64,000 nt of DNA from Modestobacter sp. VKM Ac-2977 (GTDB lineage: Bacteria > Actinomycetota > Actinomycetes > Mycobacteriales > Geodermatophilaceae), in contig NZ_JAPVBQ010000004.1 of assembly GCF_026968045.1 (NCBI RefSeq), forward strand, positions 489,687 through 553,686. Direction: 5' to 3'. Made by a program: the position numbers and the translations under genes. Below the pieces are notes generated by a model. The model saw only the letters and a list, made by a program, of their open reading frames with translations, ran no database searches and had not been told where the DNA came from. Below are positions 50,843 through 64,000 of this stretch, piece after piece (within the stretch, counting starts at the first letter, position 1; every line of letters starts with the position of its first letter).

Positions 50843-50866
50843 GGCCCGCCCCATGCGGGGCGGGCC
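50843..50866 (-). terminator. hairpin between rpsN and rpsH
   Basis: GGCCCGCCCC (50843-50852) pairs exactly with GGGGCGGGCC (50857-50866) around ATGC, 12 bases past the rpsN stop; an imperfect hairpin (50817-50838) follows. It lies inside the spc gene run. Confidence 0.55.
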
Positions 50867-50878
50867 GTCCTGCGTCTG

Positions 50879-51064
50879 TTACCAGCTCGACTTGGTCACG
50901 CCGGGCAGCTCGCCCGCGTGTGCCATCTCCCGCAGGCAGATCCGGCACAGGCCGAACTTGCGGAAGACCGCGTGGGGCCGGCCGCACCGCTGGCAACGGG
51001 TGTAGCCGCGGACGGCGAACTTCGGCGTGCGAGCCGCCTTGTTGACAAGGGCCTTCTTGGCCAT
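50879..51064 (-). CDS. rpsN: 30S ribosomal protein S14, type Z
   Basis: A 61-residue zinc form: C24, C27, C40 and C43 in [11 protein letters not shown] and [10 protein letters not shown]. The zinc-free longer paralogue, if any, is elsewhere and would be under zinc control. Confidence 0.96.
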   Translation of the reverse strand: MAKKALVNKAARTPKFAVRGYTRCQRCGRPHAVFRKFGLCRICLREMAHAGELPGVTKSSW

Positions 51065-51096
51065 CTCTTGGTCTCCTACCTTCTACGCAGACCGCG

Positions 51097-51681
51097 TCAG
51101 CGGGTGGCGTTCACGACGGTCTGGCCGGCGAAGGGGAACCCGAGCAGCGACAGCAGCTCACGGCCCTCCTCGTCGGTCGTGGCGGTGGTCACCAGGGTGA
51201 TGTCCATGCCGCGGGGCCGGTCGATCTTGTCGACGTCGATCTCGCGGAACATCGACTGCTCGGTCAGACCGAACGTGTAGTTGCCGTGGCCGTCGAACTG
51301 CTTGGGGTTCAGGCCACGGAAGTCACGGATGCGGGGCAGCGCCAGCGACAGCAGCCGGTCCAGGAACTCCCACATGCGGTCGCCTCGGAGGGTGACCTTC
51401 GCGCCGATCGGCATGCCCTCACGCAGCTTGAACTGCGCGATGGACTTCCGGGCTCGCACGACGGCGGGCTTCTGGCCGGTGATGGCGGTGAGGTCGCGGA
51501 CCGCGCCGTCCATCAACTTGGCGTCACGGGTGGCCTCGCCGACGCCCATGTTGACCACGATCTTCACGAGACCGGGGATCTGCATGACGTTGGGGTAGCC
51601 GAACTCGGACTGCAGGGCCGGCGCGATCTCCTCGCGGTACCGGGCCAGCATGCGGGGCAGCTCACGGGTGGGTGCGCTCAT
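51097..51681 (-). CDS. rplE: 50S ribosomal protein L5
   Basis: A 194-residue 5S rRNA-binding protein ([43 protein letters not shown]). It contacts S13 and P-site tRNA. Confidence 0.96.
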   Translation of the reverse strand: MSAPTRELPRMLARYREEIAPALQSEFGYPNVMQIPGLVKIVVNMGVGEATRDAKLMDGAVRDLTAITGQKPAVVRARKSIAQFKLREGMPIGAKVTLRGDRMWEFLDRLLSLALPRIRDFRGLNPKQFDGHGNYTFGLTEQSMFREIDVDKIDRPRGMDITLVTTATTDEEGRELLSLLGFPFAGQTVVNATR

Positions 51682-51686
51682 GATGA

Positions 51687-52040
51687 TCAGAGGTCCTTAC
51701 CGGTGCGCCGCGAGACCCGGATGTTGCGGCCTTCCTCGTCCTTGCGGTAACCGACCCGGGTCGGCTTGTCCTCGGAGTCGATCACCATCACGTTGCTCAC
51801 GTGGATGGCGGCCTCCTGCGTGACGATTCCGCCCTGCTGGGCACCGCGCTGGGTGGTGCTGATCCGGGTGTGCTTCTTCACCCGGCCGATGCCCTCCACC
51901 AGGACCTTCTGGGTCCGGGGGAAGGCCGCGATGACGCGGCCCTTGGCACCCTTGTCCCTGCCGGCCAGGACGACGACCGAGTCGCCCTTCTTGACCTTCA
52001 TCGACGGGGTCTTCCCGCTCGTCGGCTGAGCCATGGTCAC
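51687..52040 (-). CDS. rplX: 50S ribosomal protein L24
   Basis: A 117-residue assembly-initiator protein with a KOW motif ([20 protein letters not shown]). The GTG at 52040 overlaps the rplN stop (GTGA); an ATG at 52034 lies 10 bases after the same GGAGG box and is equally possible. Confidence 0.94.
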   Translation of the reverse strand: MTMAQPTSGKTPSMKVKKGDSVVVLAGRDKGAKGRVIAAFPRTQKVLVEGIGRVKKHTRISTTQRGAQQGGIVTQEAAIHVSNVMVIDSEDKPTRVGYRKDEEGRNIRVSRRTGKDL

Positions 52041-52405
52041 AACACCTCCGGAGCGAGCGAGATGATCCGCATGAAGCGCTTGTCGCGCAGCTCGCGGCCG
52101 ACGGGGCCGAAGATGCGCGTGCCGCGCGGGTCGCCGCTGTCACGGATGATCACCGCGGCGTTCTCGTCGAAGCGGATGTAGGAGCCGTCCGGACGACGGC
52201 GCTCCTTGACCGTGCGGACGATGACGGCCTTGACCACATCGCCCTTCTTGACGCCTGCACCCGGCAGCGCGTCCTTGACGGTGGCGACGATGACGTCACC
52301 GATGCCCGCGTAGCGGCGCCCCGACCCGCCGAGCACACGGATGCACAAGATCTCCTTGGCCCCGGTGTTGTCGGCGACCCTGAGCCGCGACTCCTGCTGG
52401 ATCAC
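52037..52405 (-). CDS. rplN: 50S ribosomal protein L14
   Basis: A 122-residue protein of standard length, [20 protein letters not shown] to [13 protein letters not shown] start with AGGAG 6 bases upstream. It is the first gene of the spc operon, after a strong hairpin. Confidence 0.96.
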   Translation of the reverse strand: MIQQESRLRVADNTGAKEILCIRVLGGSGRRYAGIGDVIVATVKDALPGAGVKKGDVVKAVIVRTVKERRRPDGSYIRFDENAAVIIRDSGDPRGTRIFGPVGRELRDKRFMRIISLAPEVL

Positions 52406-52474
52406 TTCCTGCTCCTGAATCTGAGTGGCGACAGCCGGACCGGATCGGTGAACCGGCTGTCCGGCACCCACGTG

Positions 52475-52510
52475 CGGACGCACCGGCAGCGAGCGCCGCC
52501 GGTGCGTCCG
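52475..52510 (-). terminator. terminator between rpsQ and rplN (S10/spc boundary)
   Basis: CGGACGCACCGGC (52475-52487) pairs exactly with GCCGGTGCGTCCG (52498-52510) around a 10-base loop in a 200-base gap, and flanking GTG/CAC can add pairs. The place matches the S10-spc operon boundary of E. coli. A promoter for rplN must lie between here and 52405. Confidence 0.7.
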
Positions 52511-52605
52511 TGCACGGGTACCGGGATGCGGCGGGCTCCGAAGAGCGCGCCAGTCGTCCAGAGTACTCCCTGCTCACCGACCCCGAGAGGCCGGTTGTCG
52601 ACTTC

Positions 52606-52908
52606 CTACTTGGCCTTCTCCACGACCGTCACCAGACGCCACCGCTTGGTGGCGGAGGTGGGGCGCGTCTCCATGATCTGCACCCGGTCGCCGATGCCGG
52701 CGGTGTTCTGCTCGTCGTGCGCCTTCAGCTTGCTGGTGCGACGCAGGACCTTGCCGTACAGCCCGTGCTTCACGCGGTCCTCGACCTCGACGACGATGGT
52801 CTTGTCCATCTTGTCGCTGACGACCAGGCCCTCACGGACCTTGCGGTAGCCACGCCCGGCCAGGCCGGGCCCGGTCGAGGTCTCGGTGGTGTTGGTGACC
52901 TCGCTCAT
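52606..52908 (-). CDS. rpsQ: 30S ribosomal protein S17
   Basis: A 100-residue OB-fold protein ([21 protein letters not shown]), with a short Thr-rich N-terminal extension. Its ATG overlaps rpmC by 4 bases. Last gene of the S10 group. Confidence 0.95.
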   Translation of the reverse strand: MSEVTNTTETSTGPGLAGRGYRKVREGLVVSDKMDKTIVVEVEDRVKHGLYGKVLRRTSKLKAHDEQNTAGIGDRVQIMETRPTSATKRWRLVTVVEKAK

Positions 52909-53138
52909 GCGACACCCTCGTTCGGGGCGACCGAGAGGCCCAGCTCGCGCTCGCGCATGATCGTGTAGATCCGGGCGATGTCGCGGCGGACGGTCTGCAG
53001 TCGCCGATTGTTGTCCAGCTGGCCGGTGGCCACCTGGAACCGCAGGTTGAACAGCTCTTCGCGCGACTCGCGCAGCCGGGTGGCCAGCTCGTCGGCGGAC
53101 AGCTCGCGCAGCTCAGGCGCAGTGAGGCCGGCGGCCAT
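52905..53138 (-). CDS. rpmC: 50S ribosomal protein L29
   Basis: A 77-residue helical protein ([33 protein letters not shown]) at the exit tunnel, where it binds chaperones. ATG sharing one base with the rplP stop. The frame continues upstream inside rplP but is not coding. Confidence 0.95.
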   Translation of the reverse strand: MAAGLTAPELRELSADELATRLRESREELFNLRFQVATGQLDNNRRLQTVRRDIARIYTIMRERELGLSVAPNEGVA

Positions 53139-53554
53139 CACACCTCTCCTTCGCGAGTGATGAAGCGGCACTTCATGGGGAGCTTGTGGATCGCGCGGCG
53201 CATGGCCTCGCGGGCCACCGGCTCGGCGACACCCGACAGCTCGAACATGATCCGACCGGGCTTGACGTTCGCCACCCACCACTCGGGCGAGCCCTTGCCG
53301 GAACCCATGCGGGTCTCGGCCGGCTTCTTCGTCAGCGGGCGGTCGGGGTAGATCGAGATCCACACCTTGCCGCCACGCTTGATGTGACGCGTCATGGCGA
53401 TACGCGCGGACTCGATCTGCCGGTTGGTCACGTACGCGGGCTCCAGTGCCTGGATCGCGAAGTCACCGAAGTTGATCGCGGTGCCGCCCTTGGCCCGTCC
53501 GGTGCGGTCGGGGTGGTGCTGCTTGCGGTGCTTGACCCGACGTGGGATGAGCAC
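53138..53554 (-). CDS. rplP: 50S ribosomal protein L16
   Basis: A 138-residue protein ([35 protein letters not shown] end). It organises the A site. Three bases separate it from rpsC. Confidence 0.96.
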   Translation of the reverse strand: MLIPRRVKHRKQHHPDRTGRAKGGTAINFGDFAIQALEPAYVTNRQIESARIAMTRHIKRGGKVWISIYPDRPLTKKPAETRMGSGKGSPEWWVANVKPGRIMFELSGVAEPVAREAMRRAIHKLPMKCRFITREGEV

Positions 53555-53557
53555 TGG

Positions 53558-54484
53558 TCAGCCCTCCGTGTTCTCGGCGCCGGCGGCCTTCGCGGCCGCC
53601 GTGCCCTCGGCACCGGCTGCCTCGCCGATGCTCTGCGCGGGAGCAGCACCCGATTCGACGGCGACGGCACTCGTGGTGTCGGCGGGCGCCTCGGACGGCT
53701 GCTCGGTGGAGACCGGGGCGTCAGCCGCAGCGCGGCCGGCCTCGGTGCCCCCGGCGGTGGTGCCGGACGAACCGGACCGCCGCTGGGGACGCTGGGCCCG
53801 CTCACGGCGCTGCTGGCGCTGCGCGAGTGCCTCGAGGGCCTCCCGCTCCGCACGCGAACCGCTGGCATCGCCCTTGTAGATCCAGACCTTCACACCGATG
53901 CGGCCGAAGGTCGTGCGGGCCTCGTAGATGCCGTAGTCGATGTTCGCGCGGAGCGTGTGCAGGGGCACGCGACCTTCGCGGTAGAACTCCGAACGGCTCA
54001 TCTCGGTGCCGCCGAGGCGACCCGAGCACTGCACCCGGATGCCCTTGACCTGTGGGCTGCGCTGCGCGGACTGCATCGCCTTGCGCATGGCACGACGGAA
54101 GCTGACCCGGCTGGAGAGCTGCTCGGCGACACCCTGGGCGACCAGCTGCGCGTCGGACTCGGGGTTCTTCACCTCGAGGATGTTCAGCTGCACCTGCTTG
54201 CCGGTGAGCTTCTCCAGCTCACCGCGGATGCGGTCGGCCTCCGCGCCGCGGCGACCGATGACGATGCCCGGCCGGGCGGTGTGGATGTCCACTCGGACCC
54301 GGTCACGGGTGCGCTCGATCTCCACCTTCGAGATCCCGGCACGCTCCATGCCCTTGCCCATGAGCTTCCGGATGGCCACGTCTTCCTTGACGTAGTCGGC
54401 GTACAGCTTGTCCGCGTACCACCGGGACTTGTAGTCGGTGGTGATGCCGAGCCGGAACCCGTGCGGGTTGACCTTCTGACCCAC
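53558..54484 (-). CDS. rpsC: 30S ribosomal protein S3, long C-terminal extension
   Basis: A 308-residue protein. Residues 1-210 are normal S3 with a KH domain ([25 protein letters not shown]). The last 95 residues (after [19 protein letters not shown]) are Ala/Glu/Ser/Thr-rich and low in complexity, longer than in most bacteria. GTG start sharing one base with the rplV stop. Confidence 0.96.
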   Translation of the reverse strand: MGQKVNPHGFRLGITTDYKSRWYADKLYADYVKEDVAIRKLMGKGMERAGISKVEIERTRDRVRVDIHTARPGIVIGRRGAEADRIRGELEKLTGKQVQLNILEVKNPESDAQLVAQGVAEQLSSRVSFRRAMRKAMQSAQRSPQVKGIRVQCSGRLGGTEMSRSEFYREGRVPLHTLRANIDYGIYEARTTFGRIGVKVWIYKGDASGSRAEREALEALAQRQQRRERAQRPQRRSGSSGTTAGGTEAGRAAADAPVSTEQPSEAPADTTSAVAVESGAAPAQSIGEAAGAEGTAAAKAAGAENTEG

Positions 54485-54951
54485 TAGCGGGTCCCTCCCC
54501 TCGTGTTGCTCTTCTGCTGCTGGGTGGCCGGGCCGGACTGCCCGGTCTCCCGACGTGCCTTGCGCGACCGGAGGGCCAGCTCAGCGCTCGAGCTCACCTC
54601 GGTCACCTCGACGGTGATGTGGCTGGTCCGCTTGTTGATGCGGAACGCCCGGCCCTGCGCCCGCGGACGGATCCGCTTGAGCGTGGGGCCCTCGTCGACG
54701 AACGCGGCGCTGACGACGAGCGCAGCGGGGTCCAACTGCAGGTTGTGCTCGGCGTTGGCGACCGCGCTGGCGACGACCTTGGCCACCGGCTCGCTGGCGG
54801 TCTGCGGGGTGAACCGCAGCAGTGCCAGTGCCTCGTCAGTCGGCAGGTAGCGGATCATGTCCACCACCCGGCGGGCCTTCATGGGGGTGACGCTGACGAA
54901 CCGGGCCGTGGCCCGGGCGACCGGCGTCTCCTGTCCCAACTGGGAAGTCAT
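54484..54951 (-). CDS. rplV: 50S ribosomal protein L22
   Basis: A 155-residue protein ([20 protein letters not shown]) lining the exit tunnel. It has a short polar tail ([20 protein letters not shown]). ATG at 54951 fits homologues. Confidence 0.95.
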   Translation of the reverse strand: MTSQLGQETPVARATARFVSVTPMKARRVVDMIRYLPTDEALALLRFTPQTASEPVAKVVASAVANAEHNLQLDPAALVVSAAFVDEGPTLKRIRPRAQGRAFRINKRTSHITVEVTEVSSSAELALRSRKARRETGQSGPATQQQKSNTRGGTR

Positions 54952-54979
54952 CTGGGTCTCTTCTCTACCTGGTCGTCGC

Positions 54980-55261
54980 TCAGCCGCGCCGCGACCGGCG
55001 GTCGTCCTTGACGTGCCCACGGAAGGTGCGCGTGGGCGCGAACTCGCCGAGCTTGTGCCCGACCATCGCCTCGGTGACGAACACCGGGACGTGCTTGCGG
55101 CCGTCGTGCACGGCGATCGTGTGCCCGAGCATGTCGGGGATGATCGTCGAACGCCGCGACCAGGTGCGGATGACGTTCTTGGTGCCCTTGTCGTTCTGAG
55201 CGTCCACCTTGGCGAGCAGGTGGTCGTCGACGAACGGGCCCTTCTTGAGGCTGCGTGGCAT
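54980..55261 (-). CDS. rpsS: 30S ribosomal protein S19
   Basis: A 93-residue protein, [20 protein letters not shown] and the [19 protein letters not shown] segment, complete. Confidence 0.96.
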   Translation of the reverse strand: MPRSLKKGPFVDDHLLAKVDAQNDKGTKNVIRTWSRRSTIIPDMLGHTIAVHDGRKHVPVFVTEAMVGHKLGEFAPTRTFRGHVKDDRRSRRG

Positions 55262-55284
55262 GTCTGTCGGACTCCTCTACCCGC

Positions 55285-56118
<834 letters not shown>

Positions 56119-56172
56119 GGTTCCTCAGAGTCCCTGTCTGTTCTCTCTGGTCCGATCGGTGGTCACCGGCGC

Positions 56173-56475
56173 TCAGGCGCCGGGTCCACCGAAGAGCTCG
56201 ATGCGGTCACCGGGGGCAACGGAGACGATGGCGCGCTTGGTGTCCTTGCGCTTCCCCATCACAGCGCCCTTGGAGCGCTTCCTCTTCCCCTGGCGGTTGA
56301 TCGTGTTGACGGCGAGGACCTTCACGTTGAAGACCTGCTGCACAGCGATCTTGATCTGGGTCTTGTTGGCGTCGGGACGGACGATGAACGTGTACTTGTT
56401 CTCGTCCAGCAGCCCATAGCTCTTCTCCGAGATGACCGGGGACAGCAACACGTCCCGGGGGTCGCGGACGCTCAT
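56173..56475 (-). CDS. rplW: 50S ribosomal protein L23
   Basis: A 100-residue exit-tunnel protein that docks trigger factor and SRP ([19 protein letters not shown]). Overlaps rplD by 4 bases. Confidence 0.96.
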   Translation of the reverse strand: MSVRDPRDVLLSPVISEKSYGLLDENKYTFIVRPDANKTQIKIAVQQVFNVKVLAVNTINRQGKRKRSKGAVMGKRKDTKRAIVSVAPGDRIELFGGPGA

Positions 56476-57260
56476 GCCTTCTCCTCGGACGTCTCGGTCG
56501 TGGTGGCCGGCGCGATCGAGGGCACGTCGCCGTCGATCTCGTGGGTCTCCAGGTCGGGGAGCTCGGCCGAGGAGGCCGCGCCCTTGCCGCCCCGGGCCGG
56601 GCCGGTGACGTACTCGGTCAGCGCGGTCTCGGTGAAGACGACCTCGTCGGACACCAGCACGTCGTAGGTGTTCAGCTGACCGGCCTCGATCAGGTGCACC
56701 CGCGGCACGTTGCGCAGGCTGACCCAGTTGAGGACGTCGTCCCGGTCGAGGACGACCAGCACGCGCTTGGCGGTGCTGATCGCGTCCAGGACCTTGAGCG
56801 CGGCCTTGGTCGACGGCGCATCGCCGTCGACGAACGCGGAGACGACGTGGACACGGCCGTCACGAGCCCGGTCGGAGAGGGCACCGCGCAGGGCGGCGGC
56901 CTTCATCTTCTTGGGCGTCTTCTGCTCGTAGTTCCGCGGCTGCGGACCGTGCGAGATGCCACCGCCGGTGAACTGCGGCGAACGCAGCGAACCCTGACGG
57001 GCCCGGCCGGTGCCCTTCTGGCGGTACGGCTTGGCGCCGGTGCCGCTGACCTGGGCGCGGGTCTTGGTCGAGTGCGTGCCCTGGCGGGCCGCGGCCAGCT
57101 GGGCCACGACGACCTGGTGCAGCAGCGAGACGTTGGCCGGGGCGTCGAACAGCTCGCCGGGCAGCGTCACGCTGCCCGAGGTCTCCCCCGCCGGCGTCCG
57201 GACGTCGACCTGACGGTCGGTCCGGGTTGCGGTCGACTCTGTAGAAGTCGGTGCGGTCAC
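56472..57260 (-). CDS. rplD: 50S ribosomal protein L4, acidic tail
   Basis: A 262-residue protein: [21 protein letters not shown] loop into the tunnel and [14 protein letters not shown] core. About 40 residues at the C-terminus are acidic and variable. L4 represses the S10 operon in E. coli. GTG start overlapping rplC (GTGA). Confidence 0.95.
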   Translation of the reverse strand: MTAPTSTESTATRTDRQVDVRTPAGETSGSVTLPGELFDAPANVSLLHQVVVAQLAAARQGTHSTKTRAQVSGTGAKPYRQKGTGRARQGSLRSPQFTGGGISHGPQPRNYEQKTPKKMKAAALRGALSDRARDGRVHVVSAFVDGDAPSTKAALKVLDAISTAKRVLVVLDRDDVLNWVSLRNVPRVHLIEAGQLNTYDVLVSDEVVFTETALTEYVTGPARGGKGAASSAELPDLETHEIDGDVPSIAPATTTETSEEKA

Positions 57261-57922
57261 TTCGCGTCACTCCCCACGGGGCCGCCCTTGACCGCGGACC
57301 GGACGAGCAGGAGCCCGCCACGGGGGCCGGGGACGGCGCCCTTGATCAGGACCAGGCCCTTCTCGGTGTCCACCTGGTGGACCTTCAGCGAGAGCGTGGT
57401 CGTGGTGACCGCGCCCATGCGCCCGGCCATGCGGACGCCCTTGAAGACGCGACCCGGGGTCGAGGCCCCGCCGATCGAGCCGGGGGCGCGGTGCTTGCGG
57501 TGGGTGCCGTGGCCGGCGCCGAGGCCCTTGAAGCCGTGACGCTTCATGACGCCGGCGGTGCCCTTGCCCTTGCTGGTGCCGATGACGTCGACCTTGGCCA
57601 CGTCGGAGAAGACCTCGGCGGTCAGCTCCTGACCGACCGAGTAGTCGGCGGCGTCCTCGGTGCGCAGCTCGACCAGGTGCCGACGCGGGGTGACGCCCGC
57701 CTTGGCGAAGTGCCCGCCCTCGGGCTTGTTCACCTTGCGGGGGTCGATCGCACCGAAACCGAGCTGGACGGCGGAGTAGCCGTCCTTCTCGGGGGTGCGC
57801 ACCTGGGTGACCACGCACGGGCCCGCCTTGATGACGGTCACCGGCACGATGCGGTTGTTCTCGTCGAAGACCTGGGTCATCCCCAGCTTCTCGCCGAGGA
57901 GACCACGGAATGTGCTCGCCAT
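57257..57922 (-). CDS. rplC: 50S ribosomal protein L3
   Basis: A 221-residue protein ([38 protein letters not shown] start at 57922). The open frame upstream overlaps rpsJ and is not coding. Confidence 0.96.
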   Translation of the reverse strand: MASTFRGLLGEKLGMTQVFDENNRIVPVTVIKAGPCVVTQVRTPEKDGYSAVQLGFGAIDPRKVNKPEGGHFAKAGVTPRRHLVELRTEDAADYSVGQELTAEVFSDVAKVDVIGTSKGKGTAGVMKRHGFKGLGAGHGTHRKHRAPGSIGGASTPGRVFKGVRMAGRMGAVTTTTLSLKVHQVDTEKGLVLIKGAVPGPRGGLLLVRSAVKGGPVGSDAK

Positions 57923-57936
57923 GTCTGGGACAGCCC

Positions 57937-58242
57937 TTACTGGATGTTGACGTCGACCGAGGCCGGCAGGTCGATGCGCATCAGCGCGTCGACCGTCTTC
58001 GGCGTCGGGTCGAGGATGTCGATGAGCCGCTTGTGCGTACGCATCTCGAAGTGCTCGCGCGAGTCCTTGTACTTGTGCGGCGAGCGGATGACGCAGTACA
58101 CGTTCTTCTCCGTCGGCAGCGGCACCGGGCCGACGACGCGCGCTCCGGTCTTCGTCACCGTGTCCACGATGCGCCGAGCCGAGGCATCGATGGCCTCGTG
58201 GTCGTAGGCCTTCAGCCGGATGCGGATCTTCTGTCCCGCCAT
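57937..58242 (-). CDS. rpsJ: 30S ribosomal protein S10 / NusE
   Basis: A 101-residue protein ([39 protein letters not shown]). It also acts in antitermination as NusE. First gene of the S10 operon, after the tuf terminator. Confidence 0.97.
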   Translation of the reverse strand: MAGQKIRIRLKAYDHEAIDASARRIVDTVTKTGARVVGPVPLPTEKNVYCVIRSPHKYKDSREHFEMRTHKRLIDILDPTPKTVDALMRIDLPASVDVNIQ

Positions 58243-58321
58243 CGGTTGTCTTCGCTCCTGCCGATCGGTTGTGAAAGTACAAGTGGGTCTGCTGACCCGG
58301 GGTCGGGTCTCCCGACCCGGT

Positions 58322-58356
58322 TGACGGGCGGCGGCCGAACCGGCCGCCGCCCGTCA
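58322..58356 (-). terminator. tuf terminator
   Basis: TGACGGGCGGCGGCCG (58322-58337) pairs exactly with CGGCCGCCGCCCGTCA (58341-58356), 5 bases past the tuf stop. It separates the str genes from rpsJ; an S10 promoter should lie between 58243 and 58321, where CGGGTC-tccc-GACCCG is also seen. Confidence 0.75.
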
Positions 58357-58361
58357 GGGTG

Positions 58362-59555
<1,194 letters not shown>

Positions 59556-59645
59556 TGGGTTCCTCTCGTCGATTCTTCGCAGTCGTTCGCGTGTCTGGGG
59601 TGCGAGCTCACGCTCGCGGTGGCCGGCGGGTGGACCGCCGTCCGG

Positions 59646-61745
<2,100 letters not shown>

Positions 61746-61832
61746 TCCCTTACTCCTCTTCCTTCTCGTCCGTGCGCGGTGTCCGGGGGTCGCCCGGTTG
61801 AACCGCGGGCAGCGGCTGCTGATGGACTGGCG

Positions 61833-62303
61833 TCACCAGCGGTAGTGCGCGAAGGCCTTGTTCGACTCGGCCATCTTGTGCGTGTCCTCGCGGCGCTTGA
61901 CCGCGGCACCGAGGCCGTTGCTGGCGTCCAGCAGCTCGTTCATGAGGCGCTCGGTCATCGTCTTCTCGCGACGCGCCCGGCTGTACTGGATGAGCCAGCG
62001 CAGGCCGAGGGTCGTGCTGCGGGAGGGGCGGACCTCGATCGGCACCTGGTAGGTCGCACCACCGACGCGGCGGCTGCGCACCTCGAGAGCGGGCTTCACG
62101 TTGTCCAGCGCACGCTTGAGCGTGACGACCGGGTCGGTGTCGTTCTTCGCCCGGACGCCCTCGAGGGCGCCGTAGACGATCGCCTCGGCGACAGAGCGCT
62201 TGCCGTCGACGAGCACCTTGTTCACCAGCTGGGTGACCAACGGCGACTGGTACACCGGGTCGGCGATGAGCGGACGCTTCGGCGCGGGGCCCTTGCGCGG
62301 CAT
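61833..62303 (-). CDS. rpsG: 30S ribosomal protein S7
   Basis: A 156-residue primary binding protein ([30 protein letters not shown] end). It represses the str operon in E. coli. ATG shares one base with the rpsL stop (TAATG). Confidence 0.97.
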   Translation of the reverse strand: MPRKGPAPKRPLIADPVYQSPLVTQLVNKVLVDGKRSVAEAIVYGALEGVRAKNDTDPVVTLKRALDNVKPALEVRSRRVGGATYQVPIEVRPSRSTTLGLRWLIQYSRARREKTMTERLMNELLDASNGLGAAVKRREDTHKMAESNKAFAHYRW

Positions 62304-62677
62304 TAGCTCTTCTCCTTCTTCGCGCCGTACCGGCTGCGAGCCTGCTTGCGGCCGCGGACACCCTGGGTGTCCAGCGAGCCACGGATGATCTTGTAGCGGA
62401 CGCCGGGGAGGTCCTTCACCCGGCCGCCGCGCACGAGCACCATCGAGTGCTCCTGCAGGTTGTGGCCGACGCCCGGGATGTAGGCGGTCACCTCGACACC
62501 GCTGGTGAGGCGCACGCGAGCGACCTTGCGCAGCGCCGAGTTCGGCTTCTTCGGCGTCGTCGTGTAGACGCGCGTGCACACGCCGCGGCGCTGAGGGGAT
62601 CCCTTCAACGCCGGGGTCTTGGTCTTCTCGACCTTGTCCTCGCGGCCCTTGCGGACCAGCTGCTGGATCGTGGGCAT
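62303..62677 (-). CDS. rpsL: 30S ribosomal protein S12
   Basis: A 124-residue decoding protein. The streptomycin-site residues look wild type: [14 protein letters not shown] (Lys43 region) and [12 protein letters not shown] (Lys88 region). First gene of the str operon; AGGAG lies upstream of the ATG. The same frame is open for another 400 bases upstream but without homology. Confidence 0.97.
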   Translation of the reverse strand: MPTIQQLVRKGREDKVEKTKTPALKGSPQRRGVCTRVYTTTPKKPNSALRKVARVRLTSGVEVTAYIPGVGHNLQEHSMVLVRGGRVKDLPGVRYKIIRGSLDTQGVRGRKQARSRYGAKKEKS

Positions 62678-62996
62678 GGGTGGCCTGGATCTCCTGCCTG
62701 CGCTGGGTCGTGCTGTGGATGTGGTGCACTGCGTGTGGTGTGCCCGGTGGCCCGGCCCTCTCGAGTCTGCCCGCGACCCACCCTCCGACCCCCGCGCTCG
62801 GGCGTGTCGCCCTTGGCGAGAACCGGCCAGTTGATCGAACCGGACTCGTCGCCCCTCGCGATCCGGCGCCGGCCACACCACCTTGCAGTGGACCCCGTCG
62901 ATGACGGGAGTGGCCCCTGACATCCGGTCGATCCGAAGACCGATGGACGCCCAGGTGCACCGCTTACGGGAGCAGGCCCAGTCATCCTGGGCACAG
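62678..62996 (-). other. long str-operon leader region
   Basis: About 320 bases lie between the predicted transcription start and rpsL. There is no credible gene. Several short complementary segments exist but I could not identify a known regulatory RNA. Confidence 0.4.
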
Positions 62997-63002
62997 CTGA
63001 CC

Positions 63003-63031
63003 ACAGTACCCGGCCCTGCCGGACCGGTCAA
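63003..63031 (-). promoter_or_regulatory. str operon (rpsL) promoter
   Basis: On the minus strand TTGACC (63026-63031), exactly 17 bases, then TACTGT (63003-63008). This is the best match to a sigma-A promoter in the window, in the right place and direction for rpsL. Expected start near 62996. Confidence 0.7.
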
Positions 63032-63293
63032 AGCCGGGTCGACATGTGGGCTGCGCACCGGTTCGGCCGGTCCGTCCTGCACCGACTGCCGTTGCCTCGG
63101 GCATGTTCCCCGGGCGCTGCCCGAGGGGTCGTGCGGGGACCGTACCGGAACCGGACGGCGGCGGGCAGGGGTCCCGGCGCGCGTCGTCGTCCGTCGTCAC
63201 GTCGCTTCTGTCGGACTCCGGCCCTACGGTCGGTGGCGACCCGCTCACGTCCCGCACCTCGTTGGTGGTGCGCCTGCCGCTCGGAGGTACGCC

Positions 63294-64000
63294 GTGCTCC
63301 CCGACAACGCCCGCGAACTGAAGGCCCGGCTGTCCAAGCGGCTGAGCGAGGTACCTCCGTCCAGCGTCGCGGCCAGCTCCGTCGACGGTCCTTCCCGGTG
63401 GAGCGGGGTGGCGCTGGGCCTGGCCCCGGTCGCCAGAGGTCAGGTGCACCTGGCGATCCGGCTGATCGAGCAGGTCGACGCCGACGTCGTGCTGGGCGGG
63501 CTGGACGCCGTCGCCCGGGACGAGGTCGACGTCCGGGTCATCGGGCCGGTCCGGCCGCTGACCTCCCCCGCCCCTGACGAGCTGCGTCGGCGGGGGCGTC
63601 CGTTGCGGCCCGGGGCGTCGGTCAGCCATCGCGACGTCACCGCCGGCACCATCGGGGGATTCGTCCGACGGCGCGGCGCGGAGGGGCTGCTCGTGCTGAG
63701 CAACAACCACGTGCTGGCCAACAGCGACGCGGGCAGGGCGGGCGACCCGGTGTTCCAGCCGGGTGTCGCGGACGGGGGTCTCGACGCCGACCGGATCGGC
63801 AGTCTGGCCGCCTTCATCCGGTTCCGCCTCGAGCCGGGGAACCTGGTCGACGCCGCGGTCGCCGCCCTGGACCCCGGCATGACGGCTGACCCCGCCGGCT
63901 ACCCCGGCGGCCCGCTCTCCGCCGTGGTCGCCGCCGCGGATGACACCGACCCCGACGAACTGGTGGAGAAGGTGGGGCGCACGACGGGTCACACCCACGG
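63294..64000 (+). CDS. trypsin-like (Nal1-like) peptidase, 3' end missing
   Basis: I translated 235 codons, running off the window. A GTG start lies 6 bases after GGAGG (63283-63287). After a helical N-terminal region of about 90 residues, the peptidase part shows LLVLSNNHVLAN (His of the triad), GDPVFQPG, NLVDAAVAALD (Asp candidate) and VEKVGRTTGHTHG, as in a group of bacterial S1-like proteases related to plant Nal1. The Ser motif would lie beyond base 64000. No signal peptide is seen, so it may be cytoplasmic. It faces away from the str operon. The 260 bases upstream hold no other gene. Confidence 0.7.
   Translation, partial: MLPDNARELKARLSKRLSEVPPSSVAASSVDGPSRWSGVALGLAPVARGQVHLAIRLIEQVDADVVLGGLDAVARDEVDVRVIGPVRPLTSPAPDELRRRGRPLRPGASVSHRDVTAGTIGGFVRRRGAEGLLVLSNNHVLANSDAGRAGDPVFQPGVADGGLDADRIGSLAAFIRFRLEPGNLVDAAVAALDPGMTADPAGYPGGPLSAVVAAADDTDPDELVEKVGRTTGHTH

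Noticed and set aside
62303-63082. rpsL extended to 259 residues
   Set aside because: The extra 135 residues have no homology, S12 is about 124 residues in all bacteria, and the extension would cover the promoter.

Overview
This window is chromosomal DNA from a very GC-rich actinobacterium. The evidence is the gene content (a WhiB-family regulator, a BldM-like regulator, His-tailed GroEL, guaB-guaB3-guaA, DUF5319), GTG starts, and the order tsaE/tsaB-rimI-tsaD-groES-groEL-whiB3-guaB-guaB3 known from actinobacteria such as Mycobacterium. I think Geodermatophilaceae (Blastococcus, Modestobacter, Geodermatophilus) most likely, but that is an impression from protein style, not a search. Almost all genes are core housekeeping genes. 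I see no tRNA, rRNA, insertion sequence, prophage, CRISPR array or toxin-antitoxin pair.

Layout. 1-4.4 kb: end of an M23 peptidase, a GNAT acetyltransferase, the helicase pcrA, a chorismate mutase behind a probable Phe/Tyr attenuator, and a PIG-L deacetylase. 4.4-7.7 kb: an envelope-stress type module (LuxR-type response regulator, PspC-domain histidine kinase, a divergent PspC/LiaF-like membrane protein and a small membrane protein). 7.7-13.4 kb: a CaCA exchanger, then guaB-guaB3-guaA for GMP synthesis. 13.5-17.2 kb: a DUF5319 protein, a BldM-like regulator with a degenerate receiver facing whiB3/whiD, and a TPR-GGDEF protein. 17.3-29.1 kb: groES-groEL under a CIRCE operator, a methyltransferase, the t6A genes tsaD, tsaB and tsaE with rimI, a uracil-DNA glycosylase, hydrolases, alr, nnr and acpS. 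29.2-33.4 kb: glmS, glmM, rpsI, rplM. 33.6-39.7 kb: carbonic anhydrase, a sugar kinase, and a molybdenum-cofactor cluster (moeA-moaC-mog, fdhD/mobA). 39.8-62.7 kb: the str-S10-spc-alpha ribosomal supercluster on the minus strand, from rpsL down to rplQ-truA. The right edge holds a promoter for the str operon and a truncated trypsin-like protease on the plus strand.

How it fits together. The right half is translation machinery with SecY, adenylate kinase, methionine aminopeptidase, IF-1 and RNA polymerase alpha. The middle supplies cell-wall precursors (GlmS, GlmM, Alr), lipid synthesis (AcpS), NAD(P)H repair, tRNA t6A modification and chaperones. The left part makes guanine nucleotides and aromatic precursors, and holds signalling genes. 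Regulatory DNA is unusually legible: a leader peptide with attenuator, a CIRCE box over a sigma-A type promoter, a TCACCC/GGGTGA palindrome between bldM-like and whiD, and many long GC-rich hairpins, mostly without T-tracts, at gene ends and inside the ribosomal cluster.
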